Positions 1 through 4,913 of a DNA stretch of 7,707 nucleotides are shown here, in pieces (the stretch's first letter is position 1; each line of letters starts with the position of its first letter). The notes beneath the pieces are model-generated. The model saw only the letters and a list, made by a program, of their open reading frames with translations, searched no databases and was not told where the DNA came from. The translations under genes and the position numbers were made by a program. Source of the stretch: Peptococcaceae bacterium (GTDB lineage Bacteria > Bacillota > Desulfitobacteriia > Desulfitobacteriales > Syntrophobotulaceae); assembly GCA_012523535.1 (NCBI GenBank), contig JAAYII010000005.1, forward strand, positions 1 through 7,707, given 5' to 3'.

Positions 1-176
1 GGACAAGAGTAATTTGTGAGTTTGTTTATTCCGACCGGAATAAAATGCAAGTTATACCCCGGGAGCAGCTAAAAGCGAATAGCGAGTATTGGCTGGTTAT
101 TCATCCTGGAATTAAAGATGTGGCCGGATTGGACTTCGGCGGCGGGATTGCGGTGGCTCGGACCACGGCGGAGTAG
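1..176 (+). CDS. C-terminal end of a probable secreted Ig-like-domain protein (5' end outside window)
   Basis: Reading from base 3 gives 57 codons open to the window edge, ending in TAG at 174-176. The peptide ends with a stretch containing LKANSEYWLVIHPGIKDVAG followed by LDFGGG. This resembles the last strands of SbsA/Big_5-type bacterial Ig-like domains, where a 'maximal tension, Tyr, Leu/Val, Gly, Lys-Asp, Ala-Gly' pattern is common. Such domains usually sit in secreted or cell-surface proteins. The resemblance is pattern recognition only; the rest of the protein, including any signal peptide or catalytic domain, is outside the window. No strong terminator follows the stop: a 5-bp hairpin (177-190) has no T-tract. 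The reading frame is well supported, the domain call only moderately. Confidence 0.6.
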   Translation, partial: TRVICEFVYSDRNKMQVIPREQLKANSEYWLVIHPGIKDVAGLDFGGGIAVARTTAE

Positions 177-291
177 CCGAAGTAGTTCGGTGGAAGCAGT
201 TCATTTAAGATAAAAAGTACAAGCAATGTATAAATTTCACCCTTTTGGGAAAGTATAGGAAAGTATCTATATTCTCAAGGGGTGATTTTTT

Positions 292-1146
292 TTGGAAAGC
301 CGACGATGCCGTAAAGTCATAGCGCTGCTTATGGCTACGGTTATCATCTTAGGTTCTTCTGTTCAGAATGTTTCTGCGGCTACAATATTTCCCAATAGCA
401 ATCTCTACCGCAAGGTGGCAGTATGGCAGGAATGTTTACAGGAATGCTTGAAAGACGAGATAAATAGTTTCCGTCTAATTATCCATACAAAAATCAGGGA
501 AATCCCGTTATTGAAAAATGCAATCGGAGTAAAAGATTTTGAGAGCAATGAAGTCGCGTTTGTTGTCCAAAAGGTAACAAACAATCCGGAGCAAATTGCA
601 AGTCAAGAACAAGTTGAAAAGCAAAAACAAATTGAAAATATAGAAAAAGCTGATAAGCAAGAACAAGCCGAAAATCAAAAACAAGACGCAAATCCGGAGC
701 AAATTGCGAATCAGAGGCAAACAGCAAAAGCAAGAAACAGAGTTCCAACTGATGAAAAAACCGGCAACCTCTCTCGCAGTGGCGTGGACATAATGAGTGA
801 GGATTTGGAGCTTCTGGCCAGGATAATTTATGCCGAAGCCAGGGGCGAATGTTTTGAAGGCCAGGTGGCCGTAGGTGCAGTAGTTCTGAACAGAGTGGAA
901 AGTCCGCATTTCCCTGGAACTGTCAAGGAAGTGATTTATCAAGCCGGGCAGTTCACTGCTGTCAGAGACGGGCAATTTGAATTGAAGCCCGACAGCGTAG
1001 CCTATCAGGCAGCTTTGGCGGCTTTGGAGGGTGCTGATCCTACCAATGGAGCTCTTTTCTATTACAATCCCAAACTGGCGACTGATTCCTGGATCAGAAC
1101 CCGCAGTGTTGTCCGCAGTATAGGCAACCACAGGTTTTGTGTGTAA
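292..1146 (+). CDS. Secreted SleB-like cell wall (spore cortex) hydrolase
   Basis: The 284-residue product carries a C-terminal Hydrolase_2 (SleB/CwlJ) domain at about residues 172-283. The hallmark YAEARGE motif is at 180-186, with Glu182 the expected catalytic acid by family comparison, followed by AVGAVVLNRV and the terminal GNHRF block. SleB proteins are lytic transglycosylases that cut cortex peptidoglycan during germination; relatives act on vegetative wall. Residues 8-29 form a signal peptide with a likely cut after VSA. The N-terminal peptidoglycan-binding domain typical of SleB is absent. In its place is a Gln/Lys/Glu-rich, probably helical linker (about 97-149) containing a repeated NPEQIA motif. 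The start is TTG at 292: AAGGGGTGA at 277-285 lies 6 nt upstream and the first Met would cut into the signal peptide. Whether it acts on cortex or vegetative wall cannot be told; the family call is secure. Confidence 0.93.
   Translation: MESRRCRKVIALLMATVIILGSSVQNVSAATIFPNSNLYRKVAVWQECLQECLKDEINSFRLIIHTKIREIPLLKNAIGVKDFESNEVAFVVQKVTNNPEQIASQEQVEKQKQIENIEKADKQEQAENQKQDANPEQIANQRQTAKARNRVPTDEKTGNLSRSGVDIMSEDLELLARIIYAEARGECFEGQVAVGAVVLNRVESPHFPGTVKEVIYQAGQFTAVRDGQFELKPDSVAYQAALAALEGADPTNGALFYYNPKLATDSWIRTRSVVRSIGNHRFCV
583..707 (+). repeat. In-frame direct repeat in the linker of the SleB-like gene
   Basis: The 17-base string AATCCGGAGCAAATTGC occurs at 583-599 and again at 691-707, exactly 108 bp (36 codons) apart and in the same frame. 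Both copies encode NPEQIA. The DNA between them is rich in CAA/GAA/AAA codons and repeats KQ/EQ/NQ pairs. This suggests the Gln-rich linker grew by internal duplication. Confidence 0.75.
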
Positions 1147-1176
1147 AGACAAAGGGACGGACTTCAGAACTCCGCA

Positions 1177-1211
1177 GGCGGGAGGATGAAGTAACACTTC
1201 ATCTTCCCGCC
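1177..1211 (+). other. Long stable hairpin without a T-tract
   Basis: GGCGGGAGGATGAAG (1177-1191) pairs with CTTCATCTTCCCGCC (1197-1211) over 15 bp with one G-U wobble and a 5-nt loop. It follows the SleB-like stop codon by about 30 nt and precedes the next start by 52 nt. No T-run follows on either strand, so it is not a standard intrinsic terminator. It could be a weak or factor-assisted terminator, or an RNA-stabilising stem in a shared transcript. Confidence 0.6.
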
Positions 1212-1263
1212 TCATATTATGTCTTAGTAAAATTCCTGTTTGCTGAACATAGGAGGGAAAATT

Positions 1264-2484
1264 ATGTTTGGACATAAGAAAGGACAAGGAGGTCTGCTGG
1301 CCAGGCTCTGCAGTTATTCGGCTCCCATGGGACCGCGTCATTTAAATCTTGTGCCGGTGGATGGGTTTTCCGGAAACGGTATGGCTTCGATCGGGTTGGA
1401 CAATACATTTTCCGTAATAGCCCATTTGCCCCCACCGCATACCGTCAGCAGCTATCCTGCCGTCTATGCGGCTTACCTGGTGGATGCCAAAGGGCAGAAC
1501 GGTTTTTATGCCGGTACTTTAAAACCTGTGGTCAACGGTATGTACCAGACCAGTTTCAGAAGCCCGGTACCCCTTGTCCATTACGACAAGGTAATTGTCT
1601 CCTTGGAAAGTCCGCAAAGTATTATGCAGAGCCCCCAGGGCCCGATTGTGATGAAAGTTAAAGAGGGGTTATTCGGCGGCGGTTTGGAACCGGTCAAGAA
1701 AGTGGGCGGTGAGTTGTGGGGTAGGGTTAAAGGTTTTATCGGCAATCGTATAGGCGGAAGCAATGAAAACTCTCCGGGATATACCCAGCAACCGCAATAT
1801 CAGGCGCCGGCGGCATATCAAGCTCCGGGGACCCAGGGAGGCTACCAAGCTCCGGGGGCCCAGGGAGGCTACCAAACTCCGGGAGCTCAGGGGGGCTACC
1901 AAGCTCCGGGATATCAGGGAGGATATTATAATCAGTCGGCGGCCTATGCAGGCCAGGCTGTACCCCCGCAAGCAGGCTATAACCCTGCCTCGGCTCCGCA
2001 GGGTGGCTATAGACCTGCCGCCACGGCTCAAGGCAGGTATAATCCGACTATGGCCCCCCAAAGCGGATACAGGCCCGCAAATCCGTTTTCACCGGGATAT
2101 TACCAGGGGAACCGCCCGATTTACCAAAGACCTCCGGTCCATCCCCAGCCTCAATTCCAGCCTCAACCACAAACCTACCCCCAAGCCCAGCCCCAAACTC
2201 CTCAAGCCCAGCCCCAATTTCAATCACAGCCTCAGCCTCAAAGTCAAACTCAATCCCAAACGCCGGTTTACAGTTCACCGGCCATGCCGGGTAAAACCAT
2301 TGATGCCTCGACTCCAAAGTCTTCCGGCTCGCCGACCGGGTCCGAGCAGGCTGCCGGTGGCAGCATAGTGGAAAGCAGCGCCAGTTATGCTATGGGAACA
2401 ACCGACACAGCCGGCACGGCGAAAACGGATAAGACGGATAAGACGGACAAGACGGATAAAACGGATAGTTCCGGAGTCAGCTAA
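1264..2484 (+). CDS. Hypothetical protein: RskA-like beta domain plus Tyr/Gly/Pro/Gln repeats
   Basis: The 406-residue product is not a named family I recognise. Residues about 45-135 resemble the extracytoplasmic anti-sigma-K (RskA) domain: a YAAYLVD strand, GFYAGTL, then a VSLESP block followed by QGPIVM, like the 'VSLEP-GG-TGPV' signature. Unlike RskA there is no zinc-finger-like anti-sigma domain, no membrane helix and no signal peptide. Residues 172-335 are low complexity: four 9-residue YQxPGxQGG units, four 10-residue Y(N/R)P units, then a Pro/Gln tract. The tail has five KTD triplets. The start is ATG 1264, since AGGAGGG (1251-1257) sits 6 nt upstream; an in-frame TTG at 1240 would place the ribosome binding site inside the gene. 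A terminator follows at 2532. A spore-surface or scaffolding role is conceivable from composition and the SleB neighbour, but this is inference. Confidence 0.85.
   Translation: MFGHKKGQGGLLARLCSYSAPMGPRHLNLVPVDGFSGNGMASIGLDNTFSVIAHLPPPHTVSSYPAVYAAYLVDAKGQNGFYAGTLKPVVNGMYQTSFRSPVPLVHYDKVIVSLESPQSIMQSPQGPIVMKVKEGLFGGGLEPVKKVGGELWGRVKGFIGNRIGGSNENSPGYTQQPQYQAPAAYQAPGTQGGYQAPGAQGGYQTPGAQGGYQAPGYQGGYYNQSAAYAGQAVPPQAGYNPASAPQGGYRPAATAQGRYNPTMAPQSGYRPANPFSPGYYQGNRPIYQRPPVHPQPQFQPQPQTYPQAQPQTPQAQPQFQSQPQPQSQTQSQTPVYSSPAMPGKTIDASTPKSSGSPTGSEQAAGGSIVESSASYAMGTTDTAGTAKTDKTDKTDKTDKTDSSGVS
1816..1923 (+). repeat. Four tandem 27-bp coding repeats (YQxPGxQGG)
   Basis: Units at 1816-1842, 1843-1869, 1870-1896 and 1897-1923 encode YQAPGTQGG, YQAPGAQGG, YQTPGAQGG and YQAPGYQGG. 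The nucleotide copies are close to identical, which suggests recent expansion and a copy number likely to vary between strains. Confidence 0.9.
1978..2097 (+). repeat. Four degenerate 30-bp coding repeats (Y(N/R)P...)
   Basis: A 10-residue period begins at each Tyr: YNPASAPQGG, YRPAATAQGR, YNPTMAPQSG, YRPANPFSPG. Divergence is greater than in the adjacent 27-bp array, so this looks like an older repeat block. It alternates YN and YR, hinting at a 20-residue higher-order unit. A Pro/Gln-rich tract (about 2131-2265) follows. Confidence 0.75.
2422..2466 (+). repeat. Five tandem 9-bp repeats encoding Lys-Thr-Asp
   Basis: Five consecutive AA(A/G)-ACG-GA(T/C) units encode KTD x5 near the C-terminus of the RskA-like protein, six codons before the stop. 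Because the unit is a multiple of three, slippage would change tail length without a frameshift. The tract gives a strongly hydrophilic, alternating-charge tail. Confidence 0.9.
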
Positions 2485-2531
2485 ATATCATTCTGCTCCC
2501 AATCATTTACTCTTGCTCTTAAATTATTAAA

Positions 2532-2564
2532 GCCGCTTTACTTAGAGGTAAGGCGGCAATTTTT
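2532..2564 (+). terminator. Intrinsic terminator after the RskA-like gene
   Basis: GCCGCTTTAC (2532-2541) pairs with GTAAGGCGGC (2548-2557), 10 bp with one G-U, loop of 6 nt, followed by AATTTTT. It lies 48 bp past the stop codon on the same strand. Confidence 0.9.
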
Positions 2565-2566
2565 AT

Positions 2567-2764
2567 GATGCGGCCAGCTGGGGAGAAAAACTTGTCGGTG
2601 CTTATATTTATTGTACGGGCTTGGACTTTCATCCGGCTTTAGTGGCTTCTCCTTTGGCTTCCAAGAAGAAGGCTGTTATCAGATTGGTCGATAAGGTCCC
2701 CTATAGCCGGCTTGTGGAAATATATCAGCAGAAGGGGTATGTGGTAGGTGAAATAACCGATTAA
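2567..2764 (+). pseudogene. Probable gene remnant without a usable start
   Basis: The frame ending in TAA at 2762-2764 reads like a genuine protein: a segment with GEKLVGAYIYCTGLDFHPA, then SPLASKKKAVIRLVDKVPYS, then RLVEIYQQKGYVVGEITD. It is closed upstream by a TAA inside the terminator hairpin at 2549-2551. It has no in-frame ATG and no ribosome binding site at the internal TTG (2621). ATG codons at 2565 and 2568 lie in another frame. Adding one A to the A5 run at 2586-2590 would join them to this frame and give about 66 residues, but they too lack a Shine-Dalgarno. A terminator directly follows, as expected for the end of a real gene. I do not recognise the family. The likeliest reading is a 5'-truncated or frameshifted gene; a short functional ORF starting at TTG is less likely. 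Confidence 0.5.
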
Positions 2765-2786
2765 TTTAAATAGGCTTTATTCCGGA

Positions 2787-2829
2787 AGGAGGCCGACCAT
2801 TTTGATAATGTGCGGCCTCCTATTTTTTT
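2787..2829 (+). terminator. Intrinsic terminator after the gene remnant
   Basis: AGGAGGCCG (2787-2795) pairs perfectly with CGGCCTCCT (2813-2821) across a 17-nt loop and is followed by ATTTTTTT on the plus strand. The right arm overlaps the stop codon of the minus-strand membrane-protein gene (2820-2822). The minus-strand side has no T-tract, so it serves plus-strand transcription. Confidence 0.85.
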
Positions 2830-3350
2830 GCCCTTAAAATCAGATACAAAACCAGGGCGGCTATAGGAACAACAAATCCCGGTATTTTTTTAATCTCTGT
2901 CAATTCGATAATGTATAAAGTTCCGGTCCGGCCGGAAGGAAGAAAGGTGGAGCTGAAAGATATATTGAAGTTTATGCCCTTAGTCGGCAGAAAAGGGGTA
3001 GATTCATTCGGCGCCCTGTAAATCCCCCTTATTTCCTGCAAGGAGGGAAGGGCAGTATTCCAGGAACCGGGCAGAATGCTGTAGGAATAAGGCAAGTAGG
3101 ACCATTTGACTACTAAAGCGGTGATGAAATCCAGAAGAATAATGATGAAGTAGCCGAAGGGAATCTCCCTGCGCAGCAGGGGTATGATTAAAGAGGAAGC
3201 CGGGCTGTTGTTATCGTTAAAAAGGCTTCCGGAAATTAACAATGAGACTGTAAAAGGAACGGAATAAGGGGGAAAAGAATTATCAGCGGCTGTATTGTTC
3301 AATCCGATGGCCGTTGCCTGGTTGTCACTAAAATTCTTTTCCCAATACAA
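2820..3350 (-). CDS. Hypothetical small membrane protein
   Basis: The 176-residue product is not a recognised family. It has two clear hydrophobic segments, residues about 64-83 (GYFIIILLDFITALVV) and about 157-173 (PGFVVPIAALVLYLIL), separated by a polar 70-residue stretch. Arg60-Arg61 before the first and RAKK after the second fit the positive-inside rule: N- and C-termini inside, central region outside. The N-terminal 50 residues are Asn/Ser-rich. The start is TTG at 3350, preceded by GGAGGGGG 8 nt upstream on the minus strand; no ATG is available. A possible -10 and a 14-bp palindrome lie upstream, and the ylbF-like gene ends 149 bp upstream without an obvious terminator, so read-through is possible. 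The long frame, ribosome binding site and topology support a real gene, but similarity evidence is lacking. Confidence 0.6.
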   Translation of the reverse strand: MYWEKNFSDNQATAIGLNNTAADNSFPPYSVPFTVSLLISGSLFNDNNSPASSLIIPLLRREIPFGYFIIILLDFITALVVKWSYLPYSYSILPGSWNTALPSLQEIRGIYRAPNESTPFLPTKGINFNISFSSTFLPSGRTGTLYIIELTEIKKIPGFVVPIAALVLYLILRAKK

Positions 3351-3374
3351 ACTCTTTTCCCCCTCCGTTTATAT

Positions 3375-3388
3375 TTATGCCGGCATAA
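3375..3388. promoter_or_regulatory. Perfect 14-bp palindrome, candidate operator
   Basis: TTATGCCGGCATAA is an exact inverted repeat centred between 3381 and 3382. On the minus strand it lies between a TATAAT at 3402-3397 (spaced 17 bp from a poor -35-like TCAAAA at 3425-3420) and the ribosome binding site of the membrane-protein gene. A position just past the expected transcription start is typical for a repressor site. The binding protein is unknown. Confidence 0.35.
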
Positions 3389-3465
3389 GATTAATCATTA
3401 TATATAATTATTAAAATTTTTTTGATAATTCTTGAAATAATTTGTTAGTCTTATTTATCGGTTTT

Positions 3466-3505
3466 ACTTAAAGAAGTTTACTTAAACTTAAAGAAGTTTT
3501 ACTTG
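3466..3505. repeat. Two tandem 20-bp repeats at the end of the ylbF-like gene
   Basis: ACTTAAAGAAGTTT starts at 3466 and again at 3486. Units 3466-3485 and 3486-3505 differ at a few bases. The second unit contains the last codon and the TAA stop of the minus-strand ylbF-like gene, so the first looks like a duplication of the gene's 3' end into the AT-rich spacer. Confidence 0.75.
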
Positions 3506-3984
3506 ATGAATTTGTTTAAATCCAGGCCTTCAGGCAATTTGAAGCCTTCCGGAATTTGCATGGTGGGACCTTCTTGGCCGCCGCCGAGGTTATGGAGCAG
3601 TTTTTGGGCCATGTCTTTCAGTTCTTGGGGAAAGGGCAGTTGGTCCAAATTCGGCGTTCCAAAAATCGTGGTGGTTATAATCAGGTTAACGGAAGCCATA
3701 AGTCGTTCAAAATCCTGTTGGACGTTAAAAAAGTTGCGAATGGACTGATATCTATTTATAAGACGCATTTTTAGATCGATTAAGGCTAAGGATTCTTTTT
3801 CCGGTGGCACTTTGCTCAACATTTGGGCCGCGATCAGGCTGCTTTCTTTTTGCTGGTATTCATCAAAAGCCTTGCTGGCTTGGGGATCTTTTCTGATTTC
3901 GGCCTCAGCTTCCTTTAGTTTTTGGAGCTCCGGGGTTTTGAGAAGAGCTTCGCCCAGCTCACGCGCTTTAATAATATAATCCAT
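3499..3984 (-). CDS. YlbF-family protein
   Basis: The 161-residue product matches the YlbF/YmcA (Com_YlbF, DUF964) family: an all-helical N-terminal region at about residues 3-107 opening with IIKARELGEALLKTPE, then KLKEAEAEIRKDP with the family's typical LKxAE and DP features, and a QQDFERLMASVN helix. In Bacillus, YlbF acts with YmcA and YaaT as a cytoplasmic complex that modulates RNase Y and affects competence, biofilm and sporulation; which role this paralogue has is unknown. After the core comes a Gly-rich hinge (134-136) and a tail ending GFKLPEGLDLNKFIK, longer than in Bacillus YlbF. Start ATG 3984 is fixed by AAGGAGGTG at 4001-3993, 8 nt upstream. The gene stands alone, divergent from the SGNH gene. 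Family call confident, exact orthology not. Confidence 0.88.
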   Translation of the reverse strand: MDYIIKARELGEALLKTPELQKLKEAEAEIRKDPQASKAFDEYQQKESSLIAAQMLSKVPPEKESLALIDLKMRLINRYQSIRNFFNVQQDFERLMASVNLIITTTIFGTPNLDQLPFPQELKDMAQKLLHNLGGGQEGPTMQIPEGFKLPEGLDLNKFIK

Positions 3985-4028
3985 TTTTTTGGCACCTCCT
4001 TATGTATCAAGGTATGCTTGCGTAAGAG

Positions 4029-4063
4029 CTGAAGTGCTTTTTTGCCCGCTTCAGTATTTTTTT
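4029..4063 (+). terminator. Orphan terminator-like hairpin between divergent genes
   Basis: CTGAAGTG (4029-4036) pairs with CGCTTCAG (4047-4054), 8 bp with one G-U, loop of 10 nt, followed by TATTTTTTT. It points along the plus strand, yet the only gene upstream is on the minus strand. It could stop antisense transcription, attenuate the SGNH gene, or be left from a lost gene. Confidence 0.6.
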
Positions 4064-4143
4064 CTCTTTTCTTTACTTTTTGAGGAGAAAGGGAGGAATT
4101 GAACGAAAGATGTAGAAAACCTTAAGCGAAGGGGGTATAACCG

Positions 4144-4875
4144 GTGCGTACTTACCGTTTGCAGGTTAGAGTAATACAGCTTTCGGTTTTGCTGGCTGTA
4201 ATTGTTTTAGCATTGGGCGCATTTGAAGTCTGGTTTGGAAATGGGAGCGAGCCGGTGGGAGGGAATACTTTGCCTAACGGCTCCTCTTTAAATAATCAAG
4301 AGTCTCCAGGCGGCGATTCCGGTGAGGGAGCTGGCAATGAGCTTGCTAACACTAAAATTGTTTGTATTGGCGATTCATACACCTATGGATATCCTGGAGA
4401 ACAAAAAGATTCTTGGCCGCAAGTCATGGCCGATATCCTGAAGGTTGAAGTGATTAATGCCGGCTTGGTTCACCAGAATTCGGATGACCTGTTGGAGCGT
4501 TTCGATCGGGATGTTGTAAGTCAGGCCCCGGGCAGGGTGGTAATTTTTGCCGGGGTGGGAGATGCCATCAGGGGAATTAGTTTGGAGGTCTTTCAGAAGA
4601 ATTTGGAAGCCATGGTGGAAAAAGCCAAGGCCAACAATATTAAGCCCATACTGGTTTTACCTCTTCCTTATCCCGGCACTGAAGAGCTGCACAAGCAATA
4701 TGTGGAATGGGAGACGGCCTTTGCCCAACAGGAAAACTTGCAGGTGCTTGATTTTAAAACCGTACTGTTTGATGAGCAGGGTAAGATTCTGTCTCAATAT
4801 ACGGTGGACGGCAAATACCCCAATAAAGAAGGATATGAGGTTATGGGGCAATATGCCGCCCAGGAATTAAAGTGA
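4144..4875 (+). CDS. Membrane-anchored SGNH/GDSL-fold protein with altered catalytic residues
   Basis: The 243-residue product has a signal-anchor helix at about residues 11-31, a Gly/Ser/Asn-rich linker (32-70) and an SGNH-type domain (about 71-243) that should lie outside the membrane. Block I is IVCIGDSYTYG with nucleophile Ser78; block II is VINAG with Gly107. Block III reads GVGD at 137-140, where the usual motif is GxND, so the oxyanion-hole Asn is replaced by Gly139. Block V reads DGKYPN, where DGxHPN is expected, so Asp222 remains but the catalytic His is Tyr225. SGNH enzymes are esterases, lipases or acyl-transfer enzymes acting on lipids or sugars; activity here is doubtful or non-standard. 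Start GTG 4144 follows GAAGGGGG at 4128-4135. A terminator for this gene lies inside the convergent ZIP gene. Confidence 0.88.
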   Translation: MRTYRLQVRVIQLSVLLAVIVLALGAFEVWFGNGSEPVGGNTLPNGSSLNNQESPGGDSGEGAGNELANTKIVCIGDSYTYGYPGEQKDSWPQVMADILKVEVINAGLVHQNSDDLLERFDRDVVSQAPGRVVIFAGVGDAIRGISLEVFQKNLEAMVEKAKANNIKPILVLPLPYPGTEELHKQYVEWETAFAQQENLQVLDFKTVLFDEQGKILSQYTVDGKYPNKEGYEVMGQYAAQELK

Positions 4876-4913
4876 CTAAGCATTACATAAAAAGAACAAA
4901 AGCGGTCTGAACG

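Noticed and set aside
177..190. CCGAA-GTAG-TTCGG hairpin right after the first stop codon
   Set aside because: Five-bp stem without a T-tract; too weak to call a terminator.
248..267. Tandem 10-bp repeat GGAAAGTATA/GGAAAGTATC upstream of the SleB-like gene
   Set aside because: Only two copies without symmetry or a clear promoter around them; too little to call an operator.
1240..1263. TTG 1240 as start of the RskA-like gene
   Set aside because: It would put the strong AGGAGGG ribosome binding site within the coding region; ATG 1264 has ideal spacing.
508..1341. Long minus-strand open frame opposite the SleB-like gene
   Set aside because: It is antisense to a clearly conserved coding sequence, with no family features; the openness comes from the codon bias of the plus-strand gene.
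1669..2368. Long open frames on both strands overlapping the repeat region of the RskA-like gene
   Set aside because: Periodic repeats open all frames together; translations are Arg/Ser/Leu-rich shadows without a ribosome binding site.
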